Of a stretch of DNA of 5,447 nt, positions 1-5,447 are shown piece by piece. The position numbers and the translations under genes are program-made. How positions within the stretch are numbered: the first letter of the stretch is position 1; every line of letters starts with the position of its first letter. Below the pieces are notes generated by a model, which searched no databases, was not told the origin of the DNA, and was given only the letters and a program-made list of their open reading frames with translations. This DNA comes from Acidobacteriaceae bacterium (GTDB taxonomy: Bacteria; Acidobacteriota; Terriglobia; Terriglobales; Acidobacteriaceae), in NCBI GenBank assembly GCA_003162255.1, contig PMMJ01000180.1, positions 18,955 through 24,401 on the forward strand, in the 5' to 3' direction.

Positions 1-1
1 T

Positions 2-481
2 TCGCCACTGGACTGCGGCACCGCTACAGGTTCGGGTGGCAATGGTTATAGCGGCGGACAGGACTTTGGCTCTGGCGATGGCAACAACCTCTTCACAGAC
101 GGGAATTGTCTGCAGACGGTAAGGAATACATCGGCGTCGGTTCACCATCTCAGTGATGGCACTTTCAACATCTTCGCAGATCCAACTTCGGTGTTCGCCA
201 ACATTCGTCCGCTGATCCTGGGGCTGGATAACCGGAGCGGTGGGTACGGGCAGTTCCGCGGCCTGCCGTACTGGAATTTGAGCATGGGGATAAAGAAAAA
301 TATCCGAATTACGGAACGATTCAGTGCTGAGGCCTCCCTTAATGTCAACAACGTTCTGAACCACAACCAACTGCTGGATCCAAGCCTCTCCGTCTTAACT
401 CCAGGGACGGGTTTCGGGCAGCTCTCGGCCGAGGGAACTCTCCCACGAGCGATGGAGTTCGGAATCCGGGTCAACTTCTAA
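2..481 (+). CDS. TonB-dependent receptor, Oar-like, C-terminal fragment (5' end outside the window)
   Basis: An open frame runs from the left edge to TAA at 479-481 and gives the last 159 residues of a larger protein. The first part is rich in Gly, Asn and Ser and has two cysteines, as in long extracellular loops of outer-membrane barrels. The second part shows alternating beta-strand patterns (YWNLSMGIKKNI, FSAEASLNVNNVLNH) and ends RAMEFGIRVNF. A final strand with a C-terminal Phe is the usual signal for BAM-dependent insertion. The NVNNVLNHNQ segment resembles the 'N-x-F-N-H' strand near the end of Acidobacterial receptors annotated as TonB-dependent or carboxypeptidase-regulatory-like. 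Such proteins span the outer membrane and import ligands using TonB energy; the ligand cannot be told from this fragment. Plug and N-terminal domains lie outside the window, so the exact family remains an inference. A strong terminator follows, and the gene overlaps the convergent enzyme gene by 11 bp. Confidence 0.8.
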   Translation, partial: SPLDCGTATGSGGNGYSGGQDFGSGDGNNLFTDGNCLQTVRNTSASVHHLSDGTFNIFADPTSVFANIRPLILGLDNRSGGYGQFRGLPYWNLSMGIKKNIRITERFSAEASLNVNNVLNHNQLLDPSLSVLTPGTGFGQLSAEGTLPRAMEFGIRVNF

Positions 482-2456
482 TTGAGTGGTTGTTTGAAAA
501 TTGATGCAGCTTTTGGCCGGGGAACGCACTCCCGGCCTTTTTTTGCTTAAGCATGGCGGGCTCTTGCGGCGCCAACTCCACGGCGCGACGCAACTCCGCA
601 ATCGCGTCGTCAAGATTGCCCTGGTAGAGCAGGGTCTCACCCAAAGCGCGATGTCCACGCGCAAACTCCGGATTAACCGTAATCGATTGCCGGAACGCGG
701 CCGCCGCAGGCTCCAGTTGCTGTTTCTGGAGGAATGCCACGCCGAGGTTGAAGGCAGCTTCGAAGTTGGTGGAGTCGAGTTGGAGAGCCCGTTGCAGCGT
801 CGCGATGGCGGCATCGATCTGCCCGGCGTGGGCCTGCGCCATGCCGAGATTAAAAAAGGCGAGCGCGTAATCGGGACTGAGCTGAACCGTTTTCTGCAGT
901 TCGTCCACTGCCTCGGCAAACATCTTGAGGTGGTAGAAATTCAGGCCCTGTAGATAATGGGCCGGAACAGAGTTGGGCTCGGATTTGATTGCGCTCTTCA
1001 GTTTCTCGGTCGACTCCTGATAGCGGCCATGCTGACTGTCGGCGATCGCATCGGAGATCAGTTCATACACCGCGATGCGATCTTTCGGATCGGGCAGTTC
1101 GCGGCTGCTGATGGTTGAATCGCTGCCGCCCGAAAATCCCGCATAGCCCAACGACTTCAAGCGCTCCATCAGCGCCGGATCAAGGCCGGTTTTTTCGGCG
1201 AGTTCCTTGCCAGCACTGTAATCGCGGATCATGCCGGCGAGCTTGGCGCGCATCTCCTCGGCTACTGCCTTCTTGTCGGTGAATAGATTGTGAACTTCGC
1301 CCGGATCCTTCGCCAGATCGTAGAGCTCGGGGCGCGGCGCGTCGATGAAGTGATATTTGGTGTTCTCCGAGGCGCGCAGCTCACTCCAATTGAAGTGAAT
1401 TCGCGGCAGGAATGTCTCTCCATAAAGCGCGCGCTCACGATTCGCTTGAGCACCCCGGGCGGAGGGGTCGGGACGAACGTCGCGAAGCAGGCTGCTTCCT
1501 TGCACCTGCGATGGAACCGGCAGTCCGACGGCATCCAGCACCGTCGGCATGAGATCCACGAGCGAAACCGGATTGGCAAGTGTGCGCGCCGCGGTTTTCT
1601 CCGGCAACTGTCGCGGCAGTTGCTCCGGCAATCGAATAATCAGCGGCACATGCATCGTGGCGTTGTAAATAAAGAAGCCATGCGTTTTTTCGCCGTGCTC
1701 TCCCAGGCTTTCGCCATGGTCGCCGCAGAGCACGATCACCGTGTTCTGATAAATCCCTTTCTCTTTCAAAAAGCGGAGAAGCCGCCCGACCTGTTCATCC
1801 GCAAAAGCAATCTCGCCGTCGTACGGCTGCGCCGCATATTCGCGACTGTAAGGCTCGGGCGGATGATAGGGAAAGTGCGGATCGTAAAGGTGCATCCAAA
1901 AGAAGAATTTTTTGTCGGAGTTCTTGGCCAGCCAGTCCAGCGCCACATCGGCCACAACATTGCCTGGACGCTCCATCTCGTCGAGATTCGCTTCGTCCAG
2001 GCGGCTGAAATCGAAGTGGTCGTAGTAAAAATCAAATCCCTGATTCAGTCCGAACCGCGAGTCCAGCACCGCCGCGCCGATCACCGCTCCAGTCTGGTAG
2101 CCGGCCTGTTTGAGAACCGAAGCCGACGTGGGCTGTAGCGGGCTTAGTTTGTTGCCGCTGAAATCATGCATCCCGCTCAACATGGGATAGGTTCCCGTGA
2201 GCATCGAAGTGTGCGAGGGCAGGGTTACGGGGACGACCGCGAACGCCCGTTCAAAGCGCACTCCATCTGCGGCCAGGCCGTCGATGTTGGGCGTCTTGAT
2301 CTGCTTGTATCCATAGCAGCCAACATGATCGGCGCGCAGCGTGTCAACTGTGATCAGCACCACATTCAGCGCCGGCTTTGCTAGCGTTTGCGCCGCCGCA
2401 TGAAGCGCGGTAAGAGCCGTCAGGACCAGAATCAATCGACGAAAAGTGGGCGGCAT
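471..2456 (-). CDS. Secreted sulfatase-like (alkaline phosphatase superfamily) enzyme with C-terminal TPRs and a Thr at the nucleophile site
   Basis: 661 residues. Residues 1-22 form a Sec signal peptide (Arg pair, hydrophobic core, AAA before Q23), so the protein should be periplasmic or surface-exposed. Residues 30-395 form a PF00884-type catalytic domain: VDTLRADHVGCYGY (Asp38), TLPSHTSMLTG (78-88), YDPHFPY (191-197), GDHGESLGEHGEKTHG (245-260; Asp246, His247) and a terminal PRPELYDL segment. The nucleophile motif of true sulfatases, C/S-x-P-S-R, is replaced by T78-L-P-S-H82, so formylglycine maturation is not expected. Asp38, Thr78, Asp246 and His247 could bind a metal as in Thr-dependent superfamily members (NPP, LtaS, EptA types); I infer phospho-ester hydrolysis or transfer, substrate unknown. 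After an RLKSLGY linker and LPDPKD, about five TPRs fill 464-631. The ATG at 2456 is the only ATG, GTG or TTG start downstream of an in-frame upstream stop; no clear Shine-Dalgarno is visible. The last ~21 residues are encoded by the neighbour's terminator region. It is divergent from a paralog. Confidence 0.88.
   Translation of the reverse strand: MPPTFRRLILVLTALTALHAAAQTLAKPALNVVLITVDTLRADHVGCYGYKQIKTPNIDGLAADGVRFERAFAVVPVTLPSHTSMLTGTYPMLSGMHDFSGNKLSPLQPTSASVLKQAGYQTGAVIGAAVLDSRFGLNQGFDFYYDHFDFSRLDEANLDEMERPGNVVADVALDWLAKNSDKKFFFWMHLYDPHFPYHPPEPYSREYAAQPYDGEIAFADEQVGRLLRFLKEKGIYQNTVIVLCGDHGESLGEHGEKTHGFFIYNATMHVPLIIRLPEQLPRQLPEKTAARTLANPVSLVDLMPTVLDAVGLPVPSQVQGSSLLRDVRPDPSARGAQANRERALYGETFLPRIHFNWSELRASENTKYHFIDAPRPELYDLAKDPGEVHNLFTDKKAVAEEMRAKLAGMIRDYSAGKELAEKTGLDPALMERLKSLGYAGFSGGSDSTISSRELPDPKDRIAVYELISDAIADSQHGRYQESTEKLKSAIKSEPNSVPAHYLQGLNFYHLKMFAEAVDELQKTVQLSPDYALAFFNLGMAQAHAGQIDAAIATLQRALQLDSTNFEAAFNLGVAFLQKQQLEPAAAAFRQSITVNPEFARGHRALGETLLYQGNLDDAIAELRRAVELAPQEPAMLKQKKAGSAFPGQKLHQFSNNHSIRS
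515..544 (+). terminator. Intrinsic terminator of the TonB-dependent receptor gene
   Basis: A perfect 7-bp GC stem (GGCCGGG at 515-521, CCCGGCC at 531-537) with a 9-nt loop is followed directly by seven T (538-544). It begins 34 bp after the receptor stop codon. The T-run lies only on the plus-strand exit side and no A-run precedes the stem, so it should act on rightward transcripts only. The whole element lies inside the 3' end of the minus-strand enzyme gene. Confidence 0.9.
2302..2345 (-). repeat. 44-bp perfect inverted repeat, arm in the minus-strand paralog
   Basis: The reverse complement of this stretch is identical base for base to 2708-2751. It encodes DTLRADHVGCYGYK plus two bases of the next codon, in the same frame in both genes. 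Identity breaks at the bases on either side (GTT before versus ATC; CAG after versus CAA). Confidence 0.92.
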
Positions 2457-2548
2457 CGGTGAGTTCAGTTTATCGCATGTTATCGCGTCAAAGACGCGTT
2501 TGGCACGAGGCTCAACTCAGCGGAAGCACTGTGATAGGCTGGGCGCTT
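2457..2548. promoter_or_regulatory. Divergent intergenic region between the two paralogous enzyme genes
   Basis: These 92 bp separate the minus-strand ATG at 2456 from the chosen plus-strand ATG at 2549, so both promoters must lie here or inside the opposing 5' coding ends. I found no convincing paired -35/-10 boxes on either strand. GATAAA- and GATAAC-like hexamers occur on the minus strand, and a TTGACG lies too close to them. A 15-bp palindrome sits inside. Shared control of both genes from this interval is an inference from the geometry. Confidence 0.55.
2484..2498. promoter_or_regulatory. 15-bp perfect palindrome, candidate operator
   Basis: CGCGTC-AAA-GACGCG is a perfect inverted repeat with 6-bp arms and a 3-bp centre, placed 28 bp upstream of the minus-strand start and 51 bp upstream of the plus-strand start. 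Its position in a short divergent region suits a dimeric repressor or activator acting on both genes. No T-run follows, so it is not a terminator. The binding protein is unknown. Confidence 0.4.
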
Positions 2549-4498
2549 ATGAGACGGTCGGCTGTTTTTCCGGCGATCATTTTTGCCCGGATGTTCGCCC
2601 GGATTTTCGTCGGGATCGTGATGCTCGGATCTGCGGCCTGGGGTCAAACATCCGCCCAGACGCGCGTCCCGCGAAATTCTTCGCCAGACGTGTTCCTCAT
2701 CACCATCGACACGCTGCGCGCCGATCATGTTGGCTGCTATGGATACAAGCAAGTCGAAACTCCCGCATTGGACGCGCTCGCCGCCGACGGTGTCCGGTTT
2801 AGCGAGGCCTTCACCCATAGCCCGATCACGAACACTTCGCACGTTACGATCCTTACCGGCCTGCTGCCGAGTGTGCACGGCGTCACGGATTTTGGCGTTC
2901 CTCTCTCGCCGCAGCATGTGACTGCGGCCGAACTGTTGAAGAAGCACGGCTATCAAACCGCGGCTTTCATCGGGGCCGTGATTCTCGACAGCAACACGCT
3001 TGCTCCCGGCCTCGATCGCGGTTTCGATTTCTACGATAACTTCCCCAAAACCGATAGCGAGAGCGCCGACGGCAGGAATAACCCTCGCTGGGGGCGCGTC
3101 GAGCGCCGCGGCATGGAAGTCGTCGACCACGCTGAGAGCTGGTTCGACAAACACCGCGCCGGACCGCACTTCGTGTGGGTGCACCTCTATGATCCGCATG
3201 ATCCCTACGAACCGCCGCCGCCGTTCTCGGAGAAATACAAAGATCATCTGTACGACGGAGAAATCGCCTATGCCGATTCCGCCGTCGCCCGCTGGATCGC
3301 ATTTCTGAGAAAAGCCGGTGTGTACGACAACGCCATTATCATAGTCACTGGCGATCACGGCGAAGGTCTCGGCGAGCATGGAGAAGAAACGCACGGCCTG
3401 TTTCTTTACGACTCGACGCTGCACATTCCCCTCATCTTGAAAACGGCGGCAGCCGCTCATCACGGCGCTGTCATTGATGCCCAGGTGCGCACCACGGACA
3501 TCCTGCCAACGATTCTTTCGGCGACCGGCGTGCCTGCACCGGCAGAGCTGAACGGCGAGTCGCTCTTTCCTCTCATCGAACAAGCTGCCGCCGCGCAAGC
3601 GCCGTCCAATCGCGAGCTCTTCGGCGAGACCGACTATCCTCTTCGCTGGGGATGGGCCCCACTGCGCGCCTTGCGTACCGAAAACACGAAGTGGATCAAA
3701 GCTCCCCGCCCTGAACTCTATGACCTGCACGCCGATCCAAAAGAGCTGAAGAATCTCTACCCTACCGACAGTTCGAGAGCGCAGAACATGCAGGCTGAAA
3801 TTACAAAGTGGGAGGCCAAGCTCCCGCCGCAAACGAACGCCAGCAAGGCTGCGGAAACTTTGCCGGATCCCAAAGACAAAGTCGACGTGCAGAACCTGCT
3901 GCACCGCGCCATGCTCGCCGCTGACGATAACCGATCGAATGAAGCGCGTCAGTTGCTGGAAAAAGCGCTGAAGATCGATCCCGCCTCGCCGACCGCGTTC
4001 CGGCAACTGGGCGAGCTTGAACTCGCTGCCGGAGATTCTTCGAAAGCAGCCACCCACTTGAAGCGGGCTTCTGAACTGCGTCCCGATGATTCCGCTGCCG
4101 CTTTCGAATTGGGCGAGGCGAGGGAGAAGTCCGGCGATTGGCCCGGGGCCCGCGATGCGCTCGAATCGAGCCTGAAGCTCTCGCCCAGCCAAATATCCGC
4201 GCGGCTGCTGCTCGGCCACGTGTACCTCGCACTCAAAGACGCTAAGAACGCCGAGGATCAGTTCGAGGCGGCGCTGCTGGTGGATTCGAGCAACAGCGAC
4301 GGGCGCCTCGGACTGGCGGAAGCGCAGATTCAGCAATCCGATTTCGCCGGCGCTTTGCCCGATCTCGAAGCGTTCACCAAATCCGATCCGCGAAACGCCG
4401 CCGCCCTGCGCTTGCTGGCGCGGGCCTATCGTGGACTCGGCAGAGAGCAAGATGCCAAGCGAGCCGAAGAGCAAGCTGGAGCGCTGGAAAAGAAGTAA
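2549..4498 (+). CDS. Second secreted sulfatase-like (alkaline phosphatase superfamily) enzyme with six C-terminal TPRs and a Thr at the nucleophile site
   Basis: 649 residues from the ATG at 2549. The frame is open back to a GTG at 2459, but starting there puts about 30 non-signal-like residues ahead of the signal peptide. ATG 2591 is also possible, since it leaves a compact signal peptide. No start has a good Shine-Dalgarno. With the 2549 start, a hydrophobic segment (FARIFVGIVMLGSAAWG) ends near an A-W-G cleavage site at 32, so export is expected. The catalytic domain (about 46-405) has IDTLRADHVGCYGY (Asp54), T94-N-T-S-H98 then VTILTG, YDPHDPY (214-220), GDHGEGLGEHGEETHG (268-283; Asp269, His270) and PRPELYDL. 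As in its divergent neighbour, Thr stands where sulfatases need Cys/Ser and His replaces Arg; here the motif Pro is also lost. Six TPRs with an exact 34-residue period fill 449-649 after LPDPKD. Sulfatase activity is unlikely; Thr-dependent phospho-ester chemistry is an inference and the substrate is unknown. Confidence 0.88.
   Translation: MRRSAVFPAIIFARMFARIFVGIVMLGSAAWGQTSAQTRVPRNSSPDVFLITIDTLRADHVGCYGYKQVETPALDALAADGVRFSEAFTHSPITNTSHVTILTGLLPSVHGVTDFGVPLSPQHVTAAELLKKHGYQTAAFIGAVILDSNTLAPGLDRGFDFYDNFPKTDSESADGRNNPRWGRVERRGMEVVDHAESWFDKHRAGPHFVWVHLYDPHDPYEPPPPFSEKYKDHLYDGEIAYADSAVARWIAFLRKAGVYDNAIIIVTGDHGEGLGEHGEETHGLFLYDSTLHIPLILKTAAAAHHGAVIDAQVRTTDILPTILSATGVPAPAELNGESLFPLIEQAAAAQAPSNRELFGETDYPLRWGWAPLRALRTENTKWIKAPRPELYDLHADPKELKNLYPTDSSRAQNMQAEITKWEAKLPPQTNASKAAETLPDPKDKVDVQNLLHRAMLAADDNRSNEARQLLEKALKIDPASPTAFRQLGELELAAGDSSKAATHLKRASELRPDDSAAAFELGEAREKSGDWPGARDALESSLKLSPSQISARLLLGHVYLALKDAKNAEDQFEAALLVDSSNSDGRLGLAEAQIQQSDFAGALPDLEAFTKSDPRNAAALRLLARAYRGLGREQDAKRAEEQAGALEKK
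2708..2751 (+). repeat. 44-bp perfect inverted repeat, arm in the plus-strand paralog
   Basis: Identical to the reverse complement of 2302-2345. The two arms enclose 362 bp that hold both 5' coding ends, both signal peptides and the whole divergent promoter region. Recombination between the arms would invert this block and keep both reading frames intact. Confidence 0.92.
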
Positions 4499-4556
4499 GC
4501 AGAGAAATCGACCGCGGCTTTGATTGGTCACTTCTCGCTCGCGGCGGCACCAGTCG

Positions 4557-4577
4557 TTCACATTCCTTTCACATTCC
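4557..4577 (+). promoter_or_regulatory. Pho-box-like tandem repeat upstream of the phoU-like gene
   Basis: TTCACATTCC occurs twice without mismatch (4557-4566 and 4568-4577), one base apart, giving an 11-bp period. OmpR-family regulators such as PhoB and PhoP bind direct repeats with an 11-bp period; the TTCACA-N5-TTCACA core is close to the Bacillus PhoP TT(A/T)ACA-N5 pattern and loosely like the E. coli CTGTCAT pattern. The repeats end 5 bp before a -10-like TATGCT, so they cover the -35 position as in PhoB-activated promoters. The site lies 57 bp upstream of the chosen phoU-like start. The match is by eye only. Confidence 0.5.
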
Positions 4578-4582
4578 CGTTT

Positions 4583-4588
4583 TATGCT
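4583..4588 (+). promoter_or_regulatory. Candidate -10 element (TATGCT) of the phoU-like gene
   Basis: TATGCT matches the TATAAT consensus at four of six positions. No good -35 lies 16-18 bp upstream; the tandem TTCACATTCC repeats occupy that place, which suits an activator-dependent promoter. Initiation would fall near 4595, leaving a leader of about 40 nt before ATG 4635. Confidence 0.35.
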
Positions 4589-4634
4589 AACTTCTTTACA
4601 GTTTCTAGCTCGCCTCGAATTGCGCGAGTTTCCC

Positions 4635-5387
4635 ATGGCCCGAAAACAACCCTCGCCACCCTCACGAATCAAGCGTCGTTCGTCTTCAACGCGATCTCGA
4701 GCACCGGAAGTTCGCCCGCGACCGGCTCATCCGCGCAATGAAGACTTGGCCGAAGATGCACTTACAGCCCTGGTGGTCCGCGGCTGCCTGATCGCCCGCG
4801 ACGCAGTCTTCAATGTCAGGGACTATCTCGCTGTCGGTTCGCGCCTCGCTTTTCTGGCGATCAAGGATTGCGAAAAAGAACTCGACCAGATCGAGCGCAA
4901 GATTGACGACCAGCTCCCCGAAGCCATTACCCGCGTAGGAGAAGCCAAGGCGCGTGAGTTGCTGGCGTGTTTGAAGTTTATCACCGACCTCGAACGCATC
5001 GGAGACCTCGCCTACAGCGCGGTCATGCAACTGCAATCGCGCCGCGAAAAATTACCGGCTGCGGACTCGCGCCAGCTCATAGAGATGGCCTCTCTACTGC
5101 GCGACATGTTGGACCAGGTTCATCAGGGCTTCCTCAAGCGTGATGTGTCGTACGCGCAGAGCGTTCTGCAATCCGATCCGGAAGTGGACCGCTTGTGCCA
5201 TTCCTTGTTTCACCGACATCTGGCGGAGCCGAACAGTCCGACCGGCCAGAAGAATTTCGACATCCTTCTCGCCGCCCAGGCGCTGGAGCGCATCGGTGAT
5301 CACGCCAAGAATCTTGCGGAAGAGATTTACGGCTTATCCGAAGGCCGCTCGTTGCGCCATAATGCCAGGAAGCTCTCGACGGCCTAA
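4635..5387 (+). CDS. PhoU-like phosphate signalling protein
   Basis: 250 residues from ATG 4635. Two PhoU-type three-helix repeats are visible, each ending in the family's metal-binding signature: LKFITDLERIGDLA (about 113-126) and LAAQALERIGDHAKNLAEE (about 212-230). Typical PhoU proteins are 210-240 residues, so the core is complete. PhoU proteins are cytoplasmic and link the Pst phosphate transporter to the PhoR sensor kinase, keeping the Pho response off when phosphate is plentiful; this role is assumed from the family. An odd feature is the N-terminal tail of about 35 residues, rich in Arg, Lys, Pro and Ser, which is not part of PhoU. It may be a disordered extension, or translation may start later (for example TTG 4746). 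ATG 4635 is preferred over ATG 4584 because 4584 overlaps the candidate -10. No Shine-Dalgarno is clear. A Pho-box-like element lies upstream. No pst or phoBR genes are in the window, so this could be a stand-alone paralog; I withhold the symbol. Confidence 0.82.
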   Translation: MARKQPSPPSRIKRRSSSTRSRAPEVRPRPAHPRNEDLAEDALTALVVRGCLIARDAVFNVRDYLAVGSRLAFLAIKDCEKELDQIERKIDDQLPEAITRVGEAKARELLACLKFITDLERIGDLAYSAVMQLQSRREKLPAADSRQLIEMASLLRDMLDQVHQGFLKRDVSYAQSVLQSDPEVDRLCHSLFHRHLAEPNSPTGQKNFDILLAAQALERIGDHAKNLAEEIYGLSEGRSLRHNARKLSTA

Positions 5388-5397
5388 GCTTTGAAGG

Positions 5398-5425
5398 GGC
5401 GCGGCTTCAGCTTGCGCCGCAAGCT
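5398..5425. repeat. GC-rich dyad after the phoU-like gene, possible REP-like element
   Basis: Two overlapping dyads are present. GGCGCGG (5398-5404) can pair with TTGCGCC (5412-5418) using two G-T pairs, with a CTTCAGC loop. AGCTTGCG (5409-5416) and CGCAAGCT (5418-5425) form a perfect 8-bp inverted repeat around one base. No T-run follows, so a Rho-independent terminator is not supported. The 'ggcgcggcttcagc' core resembles palindromes I recall as dispersed between genes in Acidobacteria; this is from memory and unverified. Confidence 0.4.
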
Positions 5426-5447
5426 TCGTATCAGGGCATCGCTTTAG

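Noticed and set aside
1290..2138. 282-codon plus-strand open frame opposite the minus-strand enzyme gene
   Set aside because: It lies fully antisense to conserved catalytic motifs and its translation shows no family features.
2500..2516. TTGGCACGA, a near match to the -24 half of a sigma-54 promoter
   Set aside because: The GC pair required about 10 bp further on is absent (AA at 2514-2515), so the -12 half is missing.
2459..2548. Upstream GTG start (2459) or ATG (2477) for the plus-strand enzyme
   Set aside because: They would place a non-signal-like stretch ahead of the signal peptide and consume nearly all of the divergent promoter region.
471..4498. Calling the two central genes true sulfatases of a polysaccharide-degradation locus
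   Set aside because: Both lack the C/S-x-P-S-R formylglycine motif, and no glycoside hydrolase or maturation enzyme is visible in the window.
4511..4546. CCGCGG and CGCGG segments after the plus-strand enzyme stop, considered as a terminator
   Set aside because: The possible stem is short with a loop of over 20 nt and no T-run follows.
4524..4634. Upstream starts (4524, 4584) for the phoU-like gene
   Set aside because: The frame here overlaps the tandem repeats and the -10-like box, and the encoded residues do not look like PhoU.
2480..4672. Very long open frame on the minus strand (about 730 codons) opposite the plus-strand enzyme gene
   Set aside because: It is a shadow of a GC-rich gene: no recognisable motifs, a translation rich in Arg, Gly and Leu, and it crosses two genes and an intergenic region. 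The plus-strand frame carries clear catalytic and TPR motifs.

Overview
The window looks like chromosome from a member of the Acidobacteriota (Terriglobia/Koribacter-like). Evidence is moderately high GC, an Oar-type TonB-dependent receptor ending in a Phe-terminated beta strand, secreted 'sulfatase-like' proteins with long TPR tails, and a trailing intergenic dyad of a kind I associate with that phylum. The assignment rests on protein style and not on a marker gene.

Layout. (1) 2-481, plus strand: last 159 residues of an outer-membrane TonB-dependent receptor, followed by a strong intrinsic terminator (515-544). (2) 471-2456, minus strand: a secreted alkaline-phosphatase-superfamily enzyme (PF00884 type) with five TPRs. 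It converges on the receptor gene and overlaps it by 11 bp, so its last ~21 residues are read through the receptor's terminator. (3) 2457-2548: a 92-bp divergent intergenic region with a 15-bp perfect palindrome. (4) 2549-4498, plus strand: a second, paralogous secreted enzyme with six TPRs. (5) 4499-4634: an intergenic region carrying two perfect 10-bp direct repeats at 11-bp spacing next to a -10-like hexamer, which resembles a Pho box. (6) 4635-5387, plus strand: a PhoU-like protein. (7) 5388-5447: GC-rich dyad sequence, possibly the start of a dispersed repeat.

The two central enzymes would usually be annotated as sulfatases, but neither has the C/S-x-P-S-R motif needed for the formylglycine nucleophile. 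The equivalent sites read T-L-P-S-H and T-N-T-S-H, closer to the Thr-centred T-x-P-N-H motif of nucleotide pyrophosphatases/phosphodiesterases. I infer that they act on phospho-esters or transfer phospho-groups in the periplasm. A Pho-box-like element and a PhoU-type regulator next door fit a phosphate theme, but this is circumstantial.

The most striking DNA-level signal is a 44-bp perfect inverted repeat shared by the two paralogs (2302-2345 and 2708-2751). It sits in the same reading frame in both, while equally conserved protein motifs elsewhere differ at many synonymous sites. It suggests recent gene conversion, or a site where inversion would swap promoters and signal peptides between the two genes.
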